Source: Frischella perrara (lineage in GTDB: Bacteria > Pseudomonadota > Gammaproteobacteria > Enterobacterales > Orbaceae). From it: a stretch of DNA of 64,000 nt. Position numbers and translations under genes: made by a program. This document shows, one piece after another, positions 36,287-46,660 of this stretch (its first letter is position 1; each line of letters opens with the position of its first letter). Under the pieces are notes generated by a model. The model saw only the letters and a program-made list of their open reading frames with translations, ran no database searches and was not told the origin of the DNA. The stretch is from positions 1 to 64,000 of the forward strand of contig NZ_CP009056.1 of the NCBI RefSeq assembly GCF_000807275.1, in the 5' to 3' direction.

Positions 36287-36862
36287 TTATTTTACAGTTT
36301 GATTTAATAATTTTTGATCTAATGCTTGCCATTGTCCTAAAGCAAGATGGTGATCAAAAAGATTGATATTACCTATTTGCACTCTGATTAATCTTAAGCA
36401 TGGAAACCCAACGGCTGCGCACATGCGTCTAACTTGGCGATTTTTGCCTTCGGTAATTGTAATGCAAAGCCATGAAGTCGGAATCGTTTTTCGTTCGCGA
36501 ATGGGTGGGTTTCTTTGCCAAAGTAGCGTTGGTTCAGCAATTACTTTTGCTTTAGCTGGTTGAGTTTTAAACTCTTTTAACTGTACGCCTCGTTGTAATT
36601 GATTAATAGCATTTTCTGTCAGTTCACCCTCTACCTGTGCCCAATAGGTTTTGGCTAATTTAAATTTTGGCGATGCGATTTTAGCTTGAAGCTTGCCATT
36701 ATTAGTTAATAGCAATAATCCTTCGCTATCTGTATCTAATCTTCCAGCAGGATAAAATTCTGGTAAATTAATATATTGCTTTAGAGTAGGGTGCGTTGTG
36801 TGCTCGGAAAACTGGCAGATAACACCATAAGGTTTATTAAATGCAATTAACGAAATCGCCAT
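36287..36862 (-). CDS. rluE: 23S rRNA pseudouridine synthase RluE
   Basis: A pseudouridine synthase of the RsuA/RluB/E/F family that modifies U2457 of 23S rRNA in E. coli. Catalytic motif [18 protein letters not shown] and the family segments [18 protein letters not shown] and [21 protein letters not shown] are diagnostic. I place the start at ATG 36862 ([13 protein letters not shown]), giving about 191 residues, since the frame upstream runs through the nagE terminator hairpin; the E. coli N-terminal basic tail is not present. Confidence 0.92.
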   Translation of the reverse strand: MAISLIAFNKPYGVICQFSEHTTHPTLKQYINLPEFYPAGRLDTDSEGLLLLTNNGKLQAKIASPKFKLAKTYWAQVEGELTENAINQLQRGVQLKEFKTQPAKAKVIAEPTLLWQRNPPIRERKTIPTSWLCITITEGKNRQVRRMCAAVGFPCLRLIRVQIGNINLFDHHLALGQWQALDQKLLNQTVK

Positions 36863-36925
36863 AATATTTAGATCTTGTGAATGATTGAAAGTCAGTATAG
36901 CACAAGGCAGAGGGTTTAGTGACAT

Positions 36926-36949
36926 AAAAAAACCGGGCAAGAGCCCGGT
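36926..36949 (-). terminator. Rho-independent terminator of nagE
   Basis: A 7-bp stem ACCGGGC / GCCCGGT with a 4-base loop and a run of T on the minus strand (A-run 36926-36931). It lies 23 bases after the nagE stop and inside the region upstream of rluE. Confidence 0.93.
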
Positions 36950-36971
36950 AAGTAGTGAATTAAATTAGTAT

Positions 36972-38444
36972 TTATACCAATTTCTTCATTTGATCGGCAA
37001 TTTTTTCAGCTTGCTGACCAACAACGATTTGAACGCCTTCTTTACCTAATTTAATTACCGCCATTGCACCTAAAGCTTTCGCTTCTGCTTCATTAATTAA
37101 ATTAGAATCTTTAACATTTAAGCGTAATCGAGTAATACATGCATCAATATTAGTTAAGTTTTCTTTACCACCAACAATAGTAAGATACTGTTGAGCTAAA
37201 GTATTAATATCGGTTGTTGTATTTTGTGTAGAAGATTCAGTTTGTTCAACATCAGCTTCATCATCTTCACGTCCCGGTGTTTTCAGATTGAATGTTACAA
37301 TGACGAAACGGAATACGACATAGTAAATTACAAAGAACACGAGGCCTTGTAAAATCAACATATACCAATTTACAGCTAATGGGTTACGTGATTGCAGTAA
37401 CATATCAACAAGACCCGCACTGAAACCAAATCCTGATATCCATTGCATACTTGCAGCAATATAAACAGAAACACTGGTTAATATAGCGTGAATAAAGTAA
37501 AGTTGTGGCGCTACAAACATAAATGAGAATTCAAGAGGTTCTGTAATTCCTGTAAAGAATGCAGCAAAAGAAGAGGCTAACATGATTGATGCAGTTTTAT
37601 CTTTGTTACCTTTTTTAGCCGTATGATACATAGCAAGTGCTGCACCAGGTAAACCAAACATCATAATTGGGAAGAAACCAGCTTGATAACGACCAGTAAT
37701 ACCTATAATTGCTTTACCTTCGTCAATAGATTTTTGTCCACCTAAGAAGTTAGGAATGTCATTAATGCCTGCAACATCAAACCAGAATACAGAATTAAGC
37801 GCATGGTGTAAGCCAACAGGGATAAGTAGACGGTTGAAGAAACCATATATTCCTGCACCAACAGCACCTAAATTTTTAATATGTTCACCAAATATGACTA
37901 AACCATCAAAAATAAATGGCCAGATATAAAGTAAAGCAAAGGAAACGAATAACATAACAACTGATACAATAATTGGTACTAAACGTTTTCCACTAAAGAA
38001 TGCCAACGCTTTATGTAGTTCAACACCACTGAAACGATTATAAAGTTCGGCGGACATTACCCCAACAAGGATACCAACAAATTGGTTGTTGATTTTTTTA
38101 AAAGCTGGAGATACTTGATCAACAGGTGTTGATGTTAGTAGTGAAACAGATGAAGGTGATAAAAGTGTTGTTATCACTAGAAAACCAACCAATCCACTAA
38201 GGGCTGCTGCACCGTCTTTATCTTTCGACATTCCGTATGCTACACCAATAGCAAAAAGAATTGGCATATTATCAATAATTGCAGCACCAGATTTAATTAA
38301 GAATGCAGCAATAATGCTGTTGGCACCCCACCCTTCAGGGTCAACCCAATAACCGACTCCCAATAAAATAGCTGCTGCTGGTAAAACAGCAACTGGAACC
38401 ATTAGTGAGCGTCCAATCCGCTGTAAATATGCTAGAACTCCCAT
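36972..38444 (-). CDS. nagE: N-acetylglucosamine PTS permease EIICB, without IIA domain
   Basis: A 490-residue PTS permease. The EIIC part (1 to about 390) has ten or so hydrophobic segments with FGLPGAALAMYHTAKK and GITEPLEFSFMF; the EIIB domain (about 405-490) carries the phosphorylated cysteine in NIDACITRLRLNV (Cys436). E. coli NagE (648) has a fused IIA domain that is absent here, so phosphate must come from a separate IIA, probably Crr. Assigned as NagE rather than PtsG because it is divergent from nagBAC, as in E. coli, and the EIIC C-terminal linker (FNLKTPGRED) matches NagE. Glucose use cannot be excluded. Confidence 0.85.
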   Translation of the reverse strand: MGVLAYLQRIGRSLMVPVAVLPAAAILLGVGYWVDPEGWGANSIIAAFLIKSGAAIIDNMPILFAIGVAYGMSKDKDGAAALSGLVGFLVITTLLSPSSVSLLTSTPVDQVSPAFKKINNQFVGILVGVMSAELYNRFSGVELHKALAFFSGKRLVPIIVSVVMLFVSFALLYIWPFIFDGLVIFGEHIKNLGAVGAGIYGFFNRLLIPVGLHHALNSVFWFDVAGINDIPNFLGGQKSIDEGKAIIGITGRYQAGFFPIMMFGLPGAALAMYHTAKKGNKDKTASIMLASSFAAFFTGITEPLEFSFMFVAPQLYFIHAILTSVSVYIAASMQWISGFGFSAGLVDMLLQSRNPLAVNWYMLILQGLVFFVIYYVVFRFVIVTFNLKTPGREDDEADVEQTESSTQNTTTDINTLAQQYLTIVGGKENLTNIDACITRLRLNVKDSNLINEAEAKALGAMAVIKLGKEGVQIVVGQQAEKIADQMKKLV

Positions 38445-38756
38445 ATATTTATTACTCCCAATTTATCATTCATATGATGTTTATTTATGCTATATATTTG
38501 ACACTATAATATTTTACTTAACAAATTAATTATACTATTTTGTGACCAATATCACTAAAAATTTACATATTCCCACGTTCAATATAAGCTTTTTATGCCT
38601 ATTTATTTTATAATATAAAAAAACTTTGTAAAAAACGGCTATAATGTATAAAGTAGCAAAATAGCACAACGAAAACAAAATCTATATACCGTTTTCGTTC
38701 CATTAAAATAAATTTAAACATACTAATAAGGCAATATTTGTACAAGGAGAAACTAA
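38445..38756. promoter_or_regulatory. nagE / nagB divergent control region
   Basis: A 312-base region holding a near-consensus CRP site TGTGA-N6-TCACT (38541-38556), a TATAAT (38640-38645) for nagB, and a 9-bp inverted repeat AACGAAAAC / GTTTTCGTT with a 14-base spacer (38668-38699) in the nagB leader. On the minus strand TATAAT (38534-38529) and TATTAT (38511-38506) could serve nagE. In E. coli, NagC loops this region; the AT-rich palindromic stretch around 38600-38622 is a weak NagC-box candidate. Confidence 0.6.
38541..38556. promoter_or_regulatory. CRP-like binding site
   Basis: TGTGACCAATATCACT matches TGTGA-N6-TCACA with one mismatch. Its centre is about 104 bases before the expected nagB start site and within 30-50 bases of likely nagE start sites. 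Confidence 0.65.
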
Positions 38757-39563
38757 ATGCGTTTAATTCCATTAAAACATAGTCAAGAAATTGGCGCTTG
38801 GGCAGCGGATTATATTGTTAAAAAAATTAATGATTTTAACCCAACGGCTGAACGTCCTTTTGTTCTAGGTTTACCTACTGGAAGTTCTCCTTTAGTGATG
38901 TATCAACAATTAATTAAGCGTTATCAAGCAGGCTTAGTAAGTTTTAAACATGTTGTTACCTTTAATATGGATGAATATGTTGGAATCCCGGAAGATCATC
39001 CACAAAGTTACCATACATTTATGTACCAAAACTTTTTTAACCATATCGATATTAATAAAAATAATATCAATATTCTTGATGGTAATGCGCAAGACATTGT
39101 TAAAGAATGTGAGGAATATGAAGCAAAAATTAAATCTTATGGAAAGATAGATCTATTCATTGGCGGAGTGGGTCAAGATGGTCATATCGCTTTTAATGAA
39201 CCAGGTTCTTCTTTGTGTTCACGTACTCGAATTAAAACCTTAACTGAAGATACACGTATAGCTAATTCACGTTTCTTCGATAATGATATCACTCAGGTTC
39301 CTGAATATGCATTAACTATTGGGGTTGGAACTTTAATGGATGCTAAAGAAGTGATGCTATTAATTTCCGGTCATAATAAAGCAATCGCTTTACAACAAGC
39401 CGTAGAAGGTGCTGTTAATCATTTATGGACAGTTTCTGCTCTACAAATGCATGCTAAATCATTAATTGTTTGTGATGAACCGAGTACCGATGAATTAAAA
39501 GTAAAAACTTTAAAATATTTCAAACAGTTGGAAGCAAAAAATCTCGAAGTTACTATCATGTAA
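38757..39563 (+). CDS. nagB: Glucosamine-6-phosphate deaminase
   Basis: A 268-residue enzyme converting glucosamine-6-P to fructose-6-P and ammonia. Motifs [34 protein letters not shown] and [18 protein letters not shown] are as in E. coli NagB (266). Strong AAGGAGA ribosome site. First gene of nagB-nagA; it feeds GlcNAc taken up by NagE into glycolysis and opposes GlmS, encoded near the other end of the window. Confidence 0.98.
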   Translation: MRLIPLKHSQEIGAWAADYIVKKINDFNPTAERPFVLGLPTGSSPLVMYQQLIKRYQAGLVSFKHVVTFNMDEYVGIPEDHPQSYHTFMYQNFFNHIDINKNNINILDGNAQDIVKECEEYEAKIKSYGKIDLFIGGVGQDGHIAFNEPGSSLCSRTRIKTLTEDTRIANSRFFDNDITQVPEYALTIGVGTLMDAKEVMLLISGHNKAIALQQAVEGAVNHLWTVSALQMHAKSLIVCDEPSTDELKVKTLKYFKQLEAKNLEVTIM

Positions 39564-39605
39564 TATTCGTTAACCTATTTAATTTATTTGAGGCTGTTAA
39601 ACATA

Positions 39606-40745
39606 ATGTATGCATTAACCAATTGTCGAATTTATACGGGATTAGAAATCCTTAATAATCATGCTGTAGTTATTGATGGTGATAAAATTGTTGATGTATG
39701 TCAACAAGATGCATTACCACAAAATATTACTGTTGAAAATCTGAATGGTGCGATAGTCGCACCAGGATTTATTGATATTCAATTAAATGGTTGTGGTGGT
39801 GTTCAATTTAATGAAACCCTTGAATCATTAAGTATTGAAACACTTGAAATTATGCAAAAAACCAACCTTTTGACAGGTTGTTCAAGCTATTTACCTACCT
39901 TGATTACTTCAAGTGATGAATTTATGCGTAAAGCTGTTGAGGTAATGCGTGAATATCTTAAAAAACATAAAAATCAGGCATTAGGTCTTCATTTAGAAGG
40001 TCCTTATATTAATATTGAGAAAAAAGGTATTCATAATCCTGATTTTATTCGTCAACCTTCACAAGAAATGATTGATTTCTTATGTGAGAATGCTGATGTA
40101 ATTAAAATTATTACACTGGCTCCAGAAAAAGTTGATAAACGTTTTATTCGTCAATTGTCTGATGCAGGTATTAATGTTTCAGCAGGTCATACCAACGGTA
40201 CTTATGAAGATGCACGTGATGGGTTTAATGCTGGTATTCGTATGGGAACCCATCTATTTAATGCTATGCCGGCTATAGCGGGAAGAACGCCAGGTGTTGT
40301 CGGAGCTATCTATGATGAGCAAGAAGTGTATAGCGGAATTATTGCAGATGGTCTTCATGTAAGCTGGGCAAATATTCGCAACAGTCATAAAATTAAACGT
40401 GATAAATTAATTTTAACTACCGATGCGATTTTACCTGTTGGTACAAATATGACGGAATGTACCTTTGCGGGTAAAACTATTTATTATAAAGATGGTAAAT
40501 GTACTGATATTAATGGCACATTAGGTGGTTCTGCATTAACAATGATTGAAGCTGTGAAAAATACAGTTAATCATGTTGGTATTGCGCTTGATGAAGTGTT
40601 AAGAATGGCAACATTATATCCAGCCAAAGCACTCGGTGTAGACAAAGATCTTGGTACGATTACGGTTGGTAAGATTGCCAATATTGTCGTTTTCAGTAAT
40701 GATTTTGTTGTAGAACGCATGATTGTTAATGGCAAATTAGTTTAA
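39606..40745 (+). CDS. nagA: N-acetylglucosamine-6-phosphate deacetylase
   Basis: A 379-residue amidohydrolase. Metal and substrate motifs [37 protein letters not shown] and TTDAI match E. coli NagA. I place the start at ATG 39606 ([12 protein letters not shown]), identical to the E. coli start region; the in-frame TTG at 39588 adds six residues, although the nearest GAGG lies between the two. It follows nagB by 42 bases. Confidence 0.97.
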   Translation: MYALTNCRIYTGLEILNNHAVVIDGDKIVDVCQQDALPQNITVENLNGAIVAPGFIDIQLNGCGGVQFNETLESLSIETLEIMQKTNLLTGCSSYLPTLITSSDEFMRKAVEVMREYLKKHKNQALGLHLEGPYINIEKKGIHNPDFIRQPSQEMIDFLCENADVIKIITLAPEKVDKRFIRQLSDAGINVSAGHTNGTYEDARDGFNAGIRMGTHLFNAMPAIAGRTPGVVGAIYDEQEVYSGIIADGLHVSWANIRNSHKIKRDKLILTTDAILPVGTNMTECTFAGKTIYYKDGKCTDINGTLGGSALTMIEAVKNTVNHVGIALDEVLRMATLYPAKALGVDKDLGTITVGKIANIVVFSNDFVVERMIVNGKLV

Positions 40746-40767
40746 TTTTAATTAACTATTATTGTAG

Positions 40768-40796
40768 AATGGGTCGCTTAAGACCCATTTTGTTTT
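40768..40796 (+). terminator. Rho-independent terminator between nagA and nagC
   Basis: An 8-bp stem AATGGGTC / GACCCATT with a 6-base loop followed by TTGTTTT. It separates nagBA from nagC, so nagC would be made by read-through or from its own promoter in 40797-40877. Confidence 0.88.
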
Positions 40797-40877
40797 AATA
40801 AGATATGCTTTGCGCAAACTATATACTTAATGGAATGATGTTTACAATTACGATAAATTAATGATAAGGGTAGCTTT

Positions 40878-42101
40878 ATGGCTTTAAATTATTTAAATTT
40901 AGTTGGTAATGCTGAATTAATGAAACAGCTAAATTATGCAATGATTTATCGATTGATTGTGCAACAAAGCCCTATTTCCCGTATTCAATTAGCTGAAATT
41001 AGCCAATTAGCTCCAGCAAGCATCACAAAAATTACTCGTCAATTATTGAATACAAAATTGATTAAGGAAGTGGATATTCAACAATCCACAGGTGGTCGAC
41101 CAGCGGTATCAATCGTTGCAAAATTTGATTATTATCAGGCTATTTCTATTCAACTAAGCCGTTCCCATGTAATGATTGAGCTTTATAATCTTGGTGCTAA
41201 GACCTTAGCCAGTAAACGGTTTCCGCTAAATGATTTTAGCCAACAACAGACTCAGAATTATTTAATTAGCTTAATTGAATTATTTTGCTTAGAGCAACAG
41301 AAAAAAATTAAGAATTTAATTGCCATTTCAGTTGTTATGCCAGGGGTAATTGATTCTGTTAAAGGGATTGTTCGTTATACACCACATATTGATGTTAATA
41401 ATTGGGCATTGGCTGAAATTCTGACGGAAAAATTTTCTGTGCCAATATTTATTGGTAATGACGTACAAAGTTTAGCTTTAGCCGAAAGTTACTTTGGAAC
41501 GACTCAATCAGTTGATGATTCTATCTTGGTGCGCGTACATCGTGGTATCGGTTCTGGGGTTATTATTAATCAACAATTATTGATGAATCATAATCAAAGT
41601 GCATGTGAAGTTGGACACATTCAAGTTAATCAATTGGGTGAACGTTGTCACTGCGGTAATTTTGGTTGCTTAGAAAATCAAGTAATTAATGTTGAAATTG
41701 AAAAACGAGCTCGATTATTACTAGAACAAGGTTATAAGAGTAAATTAACTCCGAGTAAATGTGATATTTTAACAATTTGCCAATTGGCAAATCAAGGCGA
41801 TGAATTAGCAGAAAAATTGATAAGGAGTGCCGGAGAACATCTAGGAAGAGCGGTTGCTATCATGGTGAATATTTTTAATCCACAATGCATAGTGCTTGCA
41901 GGTGAATTGACAAAATCGCCTGAAATTTTACTTAACGCGGTAAACAATGCCTTAAATTCACAAAGTTTGAAACAATTACGCGAGAATTTGCTTCTTAAAT
42001 GCTCTAGCTTAGATGATCGATCCGCGATAGGTGCATTTGCTTTAGTACAACAAGCATTATTTGACGGATCGTTATTGATGAAACTCCTAGATGAAAAATG
42101 A
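40878..42101 (+). CDS. nagC: ROK-family repressor NagC
   Basis: A 407-residue regulator with an N-terminal winged helix (about 20-70, SPISRIQLAEISQLAPASITKITRQL) and a ROK sugar-kinase-like domain with a zinc cluster in CHCGNFGCLE. In E. coli it binds GlcNAc-6-P and controls nagE, nagBA and glmUS, all of which are in this window. nagD, which follows in E. coli, is absent. Confidence 0.95.
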   Translation: MALNYLNLVGNAELMKQLNYAMIYRLIVQQSPISRIQLAEISQLAPASITKITRQLLNTKLIKEVDIQQSTGGRPAVSIVAKFDYYQAISIQLSRSHVMIELYNLGAKTLASKRFPLNDFSQQQTQNYLISLIELFCLEQQKKIKNLIAISVVMPGVIDSVKGIVRYTPHIDVNNWALAEILTEKFSVPIFIGNDVQSLALAESYFGTTQSVDDSILVRVHRGIGSGVIINQQLLMNHNQSACEVGHIQVNQLGERCHCGNFGCLENQVINVEIEKRARLLLEQGYKSKLTPSKCDILTICQLANQGDELAEKLIRSAGEHLGRAVAIMVNIFNPQCIVLAGELTKSPEILLNAVNNALNSQSLKQLRENLLLKCSSLDDRSAIGAFALVQQALFDGSLLMKLLDEK

Positions 42102-42112
42102 TAAGTATGTAA

Positions 42113-42139
42113 ACTCGCTACCATTGTTATGTAGCGAGT
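42113..42139. terminator. Hairpin between convergent nagC and asd
   Basis: A 9-bp perfect stem ACTCGCTAC / GTAGCGAGT with a 9-base loop in the 50-base gap between the two stop codons; no clear T-run on either strand. Confidence 0.55.
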
Positions 42140-42151
42140 AACAACAATCTA

Positions 42152-43255
42152 TTAACCTAAAATTCTTAACATTCTTCTTAATGGTTCTGCTGCACCCCAA
42201 AGTAACTGATCACCAACGGTAAAGGCTGATATAAAATCTTTACCCATGTTTAACTTACGTAATCGTCCAACAGGGGTTGATAATGTGCCAGTCACGGCTG
42301 CTGGTGTTAGTTCTTTCATTGATAATTCACGATCATTTGGAATGACTTTAACCCATTCGTTATGGGATGCTAATAATTGCTCAATTTCCGGGATCGCGAT
42401 ATCTTTTTTAAGCTTAATCGTGAAAGATTGGCTATGACAACGAAGCGCACCAACTCGGACACATAGACCATCAACAGGAATAATTTTTGATGTGCCAAGA
42501 ATTTTGTTGGTTTCAGCCTGACCTTTCCACTCCTCGCGGCTTTGACCATTATCCAATTGTTTATCAATCCATGGAATTAAACTTCCAGCAAGTGGTACTC
42601 CAAAATTATCAGTTGGTAATGATCCATCACGCATTTTGGCCGTCACTTTTTGTTCAATATCTAAAATAGATGAATTTGGATTAGCCAACTCTTTAGCAAC
42701 CTCTGCATGTAACATTCCCATTTGTGTAAGTAATTCACGCATATGACGTGCACCACCACCAGAAGCTGCTTGGTAAGTGGATACCGATACCCAATCAACT
42801 AAATCTGCGGCAAATAACCCACCTAAGGACATAAGCATTAGGCTGACGGTACAGTTACCACCTACGAAGGTTTTAATACCTTGATTGAGTGCTGAATCAA
42901 TGTTAGCACGGTTAACCGGATCTAGAATAATGACTGCATCGTCTTTCATTCTCAATGTTGAAGCTGCATCGATCCAGTAACCTTGCCAACCCGCATTACG
43001 TAATTTAGGATAGATATCGCTAGTATAGTCACCGCCTTGGCAGGTTACGATAATGTCTAAGGCTTTAAGTGCTTCAATATCATTAGCATCTTGTAATACA
43101 CCCGTTTTACCCGTAAAACTTGGTGCAGCTTGTCCAACTTGTGACGTTGAAAAAAAGATAGCATTAATACCATCAAAATCATGTTCTTGGATCATTCTTT
43201 GCATCAGAACTGATCCAACCATTCCTCGCCAACCTATAAAACCGACATTTTTCAT
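42152..43255 (-). CDS. asd: Aspartate-semialdehyde dehydrogenase
   Basis: A 367-residue enzyme of the lysine, threonine, methionine and diaminopimelate pathway. It matches E. coli Asd along its whole length: [18 protein letters not shown] (NADP site), active-site Cys in [28 protein letters not shown] and [12 protein letters not shown]. Single gene. I see no lysine riboswitch in the upstream gap. Confidence 0.98.
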   Translation of the reverse strand: MKNVGFIGWRGMVGSVLMQRMIQEHDFDGINAIFFSTSQVGQAAPSFTGKTGVLQDANDIEALKALDIIVTCQGGDYTSDIYPKLRNAGWQGYWIDAASTLRMKDDAVIILDPVNRANIDSALNQGIKTFVGGNCTVSLMLMSLGGLFAADLVDWVSVSTYQAASGGGARHMRELLTQMGMLHAEVAKELANPNSSILDIEQKVTAKMRDGSLPTDNFGVPLAGSLIPWIDKQLDNGQSREEWKGQAETNKILGTSKIIPVDGLCVRVGALRCHSQSFTIKLKKDIAIPEIEQLLASHNEWVKVIPNDRELSMKELTPAAVTGTLSTPVGRLRKLNMGKDFISAFTVGDQLLWGAAEPLRRMLRILG

Positions 43256-43573
43256 AATTTATTATCCAAAGTGTTAAGCAAATATTTTTGTAAACTAAAC
43301 TATATTGTGATGATAACTATCTATTAAATCAAAATACCAATATAAAACAAGTTAGATAATAAATTATTTATAGTGATTGTTGCGTTATAAAGGTAGTTTA
43401 TATACAAATTGATTAGAGCAATTTATAACAGCACAAAAAATGACGATAATGTGTAATGTATTTCACTATCTTCTTCATAGCACTCAATCTTATATTGATT
43501 AATACCACATTGCCTTTATGATCTACGGTATTATAATGCAGCAGATTTTGTAAATTATGAGATTGATTTTTAT
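43256..43573. promoter_or_regulatory. Divergent asd / MFS promoter region
   Basis: A 318-base AT-rich gap between divergent starts. A TATAAT near 43530 is a good -10 for the MFS gene. I see no hairpin or small gene of note. Confidence 0.4.
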
Positions 43574-44773
43574 ATGAATTATTCATCATCACCAAAGTTA
43601 TCTCAATGGGTGATCTTACTAATGGCTATTGCAGTAGGTATTGCTGTAGCGAGTAATTACTATGCTCAACCCCTTTTGCATTCTATTACTAATGATCTCC
43701 ATATCTCAACTGAGAATGCTGGCTCCATCATTACAGTAGCACAATTCAGTTACGCCTTAGGATTATTATTTGTCGCTCCCTTAGGTGACAAAATTGAACG
43801 TAAAACATTAATTATTCTTTTAATGTTATTAACAACTTGTGGATTAATCATAAGTGCACTGGCTAATTCATCACTGATGCTAATTATAGGTACGGCTATT
43901 GCAGGGATTTTTTCTGCAGTTGCGCAGGTAATCATTCCTTTTGCGGCTACTTTGGCTTTACCAAATCGGCGCGGTAAAGTCGTTGGGATTTTAATGAGTG
44001 GCATGTTATTAGGTATATTGTTAGGTAGAACTTTTGCTGGTGCGATATCGACTATAGTTGATTGGCGAACAGTATATTGGGTCGCTGCCATCATCATGTG
44101 CTTAATTACTTTAATGTTAAGTTTAGCTCTACCACGATATAGTCATAAGAGTGATCTTAATTACTGGGAATTAATTTTTTCGATTTTTGGATTATATCGG
44201 CGGGAAAGAGTGCTAAGAATTCGATCATTTATTGGTGCAATCTCTTTTGCTTTATTTTCTTTATTATGGACACCGTTAGCTTTTTTATTGACTGATGCAC
44301 CTTACCATTATTCTGATTTTGTTATTGGTTTATTTGGTTTGGCAGGTGCAGCAGGGGCAATGTGTTCACCTATTGCAGGTCGTTTATCGGATAAAGGCAA
44401 AGGTAATCTATTAACCACGCTTGGTTTAACTTTATTAGTGCTTTGTTGGTTACCACTATCGTTGGCAAAGATGTCATTAATTGCTTTAATTATTGGTATT
44501 ATTGTTATTGATTTTGCAGCTCAAATAACTCATATATCCTCGATGAATGATATTTATCAAGGAAATGCAGCCATGCGTACTCGCTTAAATGTTGGTTATA
44601 TGTTGAGTTATTTTACGGGGGGTATGCTAGGTTCATTATGTTCCACATATCTTTACGCACACTATGGTTGGTATGCAATAGCGATCGTCAGCATCGGTTT
44701 AGCTATTATTGGAATAATGTTCTGGTGGTATTATCTTAAAACCCTCAAAAATAGCTCTAAAGAAGGTGCATAA
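43574..44773 (+). CDS. MFS transporter, probable drug or metabolite exporter
   Basis: A 399-residue, 12-helix major facilitator protein. The loop 2-3 motif LGDKIERKTLII and the motif C-like AGIFSAVAQVIIPF region in TM4-5 favour a proton-driven exporter. The N-terminal segment with SNYYAQPLLHSI is typical of the YgaY-like MFS branch. The substrate cannot be told. It stands alone, divergent from asd, with ettA downstream on the same strand after 141 bases. Confidence 0.85.
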   Translation: MNYSSSPKLSQWVILLMAIAVGIAVASNYYAQPLLHSITNDLHISTENAGSIITVAQFSYALGLLFVAPLGDKIERKTLIILLMLLTTCGLIISALANSSLMLIIGTAIAGIFSAVAQVIIPFAATLALPNRRGKVVGILMSGMLLGILLGRTFAGAISTIVDWRTVYWVAAIIMCLITLMLSLALPRYSHKSDLNYWELIFSIFGLYRRERVLRIRSFIGAISFALFSLLWTPLAFLLTDAPYHYSDFVIGLFGLAGAAGAMCSPIAGRLSDKGKGNLLTTLGLTLLVLCWLPLSLAKMSLIALIIGIIVIDFAAQITHISSMNDIYQGNAAMRTRLNVGYMLSYFTGGMLGSLCSTYLYAHYGWYAIAIVSIGLAIIGIMFWWYYLKTLKNSSKEGA

Positions 44774-44914
44774 CATTTGAATGTATAAATAGCATGATAA
44801 TTGCATATTGTTCTACTTTATGGTCTTGAGTTTTAATCAATATAATCACTAGACCTCGAAAAATTATGCATTAAAATAGACGGCATCAATTTTTATTAAT
44901 TAACGGAATACTTA

Positions 44915-46582
44915 ATGGCACAATACGTTTTTACAATGAATAGAGTGGGTAAAATCGTCCCACCTAAACGTTATATTTTGAAAGATATTTCACTCAGTTT
45001 TTTCCCCGGAGCTAAAATTGGGGTACTTGGGTTAAATGGCGCGGGTAAATCTACGCTTTTGCGGATTATGGCTGGCATTGACAAAGAAATAGAAGGTGAG
45101 GCTCGCCCACAACCAGGTTTAAAAATTGGTTACTTACCGCAAGAACCTAAACTCAATCCCGAACAAACGGTTCGTGAATCAGTCGAAGAAGCAGTGAGTG
45201 AAGCCAAAAATGCACTCACCCAATTAAATGCTGTTTATGCAGCCTACGCTGAGCCGGATGCGGATTTCGATAAACTTGCCAAGCAGCAAGCAGAACTAGA
45301 AGCAATCATTCAAACGCATGATGCTCATAATTTAAATGTACAACTGGAAAGAGCTGCTGATGCATTACGTTTGCCTGATTGGGATGCTAAGATTGGTCAT
45401 TTATCAGGTGGTGAACGACGTCGCGTTGCTTTATGTCGATTACTACTAGAAAAACCGGATATGCTATTGTTAGATGAGCCAACGAACCACTTGGATGCGG
45501 AATCAGTAGCATGGTTGGAACGCTTTTTACATGATTATGAAGGAACGGTGGTTGCAGTAACCCATGATCGTTACTTCTTGGATAATGTCGCGGGTTGGAT
45601 TTTAGAGCTTGACCGTGGTGAAGGTATTCCTTGGGAAGGAAATTATTCGTCATGGTTAGAGCAAAAAGAGCAACGATTAGCGCAAGAAGCATCATCTGAA
45701 TCAGCACGTCGTAAATCGATCGAAAAAGAGTTAGAGTGGGTGCGACAAAATCCAAAAGGTCGTCAGGCAAAAAGCAAAGCGCGTATGGCTCGTTTTGATG
45801 AACTCAATAACACCGAATACCAAAAACGGAACGAAACTAATGAGCTCTTTATTCCAACAGGTCAACGCTTAGGTGATAAGGTTATTGAAGTAGAACATCT
45901 GACAAAATCTTATGGTGACAGAGTATTAATTGATGATCTTTCCTTCCGTATACCAAAAGGGGCAATAGTTGGGATTATTGGACCAAATGGTGCCGGTAAA
46001 TCAACGTTATTTAGAATGTTATCGGGACAAGAGCAACCCGACTCCGGTATGATTAGTTTGGGTGAAACCGTTCAATTAGCATCGGTCGATCAGTTCCGTG
46101 ATAAGATGGATGATAAAAAAACCGTTTGGGATGAAATATCAAATGGTCAAGATATCATGCGAATTGGTAATTTTGAAATACCAAGTCGGGCTTATGTTGG
46201 TCGATTCAATTTTAAAGGTGTTGATCAGCAAAAACTTGTCGGTGAGCTTTCAGGTGGCGAACGTGGACGAGTTCATTTAGCTAAGCTATTACAAGTTGGT
46301 GGCAATGTGTTATTGCTTGATGAACCAACCAATGACTTAGATGTAGAAACATTACGAGCATTGGAAAATGCATTATTAGAATTTCCTGGTTGTGCTTTAG
46401 TTATTTCACATGACCGTTGGTTCTTAGATCGTATAGCAACGCATATTCTTGATTATCAGGATGAAGGTCATGTTGAATTTTTTGAAGGTAACTTTACTGA
46501 ATATGAAGAATGGAAAAAACGGACTTTAGGCGCTGAAGCATTAGAGCCAAAACGTGCTAAATATAAGCGAATTAGCAAATAA
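44915..46582 (+). CDS. ettA: Energy-dependent translational throttle protein EttA (ABC-F)
   Basis: A 555-residue soluble ABC-F protein that binds the ribosomal E site and gates the first peptide bond according to ATP/ADP. Two ABC modules: Walker A GLNGAGKST and GPNGAGKST, signatures LSGGERRRVAL and LSGGERGRVHLAKLL, Walker B LLLDEPTNHLD and LLLDEPTNDLD. The linker between them (LEWVRQNPKGRQAKSKARMA) and the arm insert match EttA, as does the length. Confidence 0.97.
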   Translation: MAQYVFTMNRVGKIVPPKRYILKDISLSFFPGAKIGVLGLNGAGKSTLLRIMAGIDKEIEGEARPQPGLKIGYLPQEPKLNPEQTVRESVEEAVSEAKNALTQLNAVYAAYAEPDADFDKLAKQQAELEAIIQTHDAHNLNVQLERAADALRLPDWDAKIGHLSGGERRRVALCRLLLEKPDMLLLDEPTNHLDAESVAWLERFLHDYEGTVVAVTHDRYFLDNVAGWILELDRGEGIPWEGNYSSWLEQKEQRLAQEASSESARRKSIEKELEWVRQNPKGRQAKSKARMARFDELNNTEYQKRNETNELFIPTGQRLGDKVIEVEHLTKSYGDRVLIDDLSFRIPKGAIVGIIGPNGAGKSTLFRMLSGQEQPDSGMISLGETVQLASVDQFRDKMDDKKTVWDEISNGQDIMRIGNFEIPSRAYVGRFNFKGVDQQKLVGELSGGERGRVHLAKLLQVGGNVLLLDEPTNDLDVETLRALENALLEFPGCALVISHDRWFLDRIATHILDYQDEGHVEFFEGNFTEYEEWKKRTLGAEALEPKRAKYKRISK

Positions 46583-46614
46583 TTTAGCATAAGTTTTTTA
46601 GCGAAAATTGTATT

Positions 46615-46640
46615 AAAAAAGCCGAATTCTCGGCTTTTTT
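46615..46640. terminator. Bidirectional terminator between ettA and mdtI
   Basis: AAAAAAGCCGA / TCGGCTTTTTT, an 11-bp stem with loop ATTC and T-runs on both strands, serving converging ettA and mdtJI. Confidence 0.95.
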
Positions 46641-46660
46641 TATGGAACTTTATAAGTATA

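Noticed and set aside
43256-43573. A lysine riboswitch upstream of asd
   Set aside because: The gap is AT-rich without the conserved stems or motifs of that class.
45387-45770. A 127-codon minus-strand frame within ettA
   Set aside because: Antisense of the conserved ABC motifs of EttA; no independent evidence of a gene.
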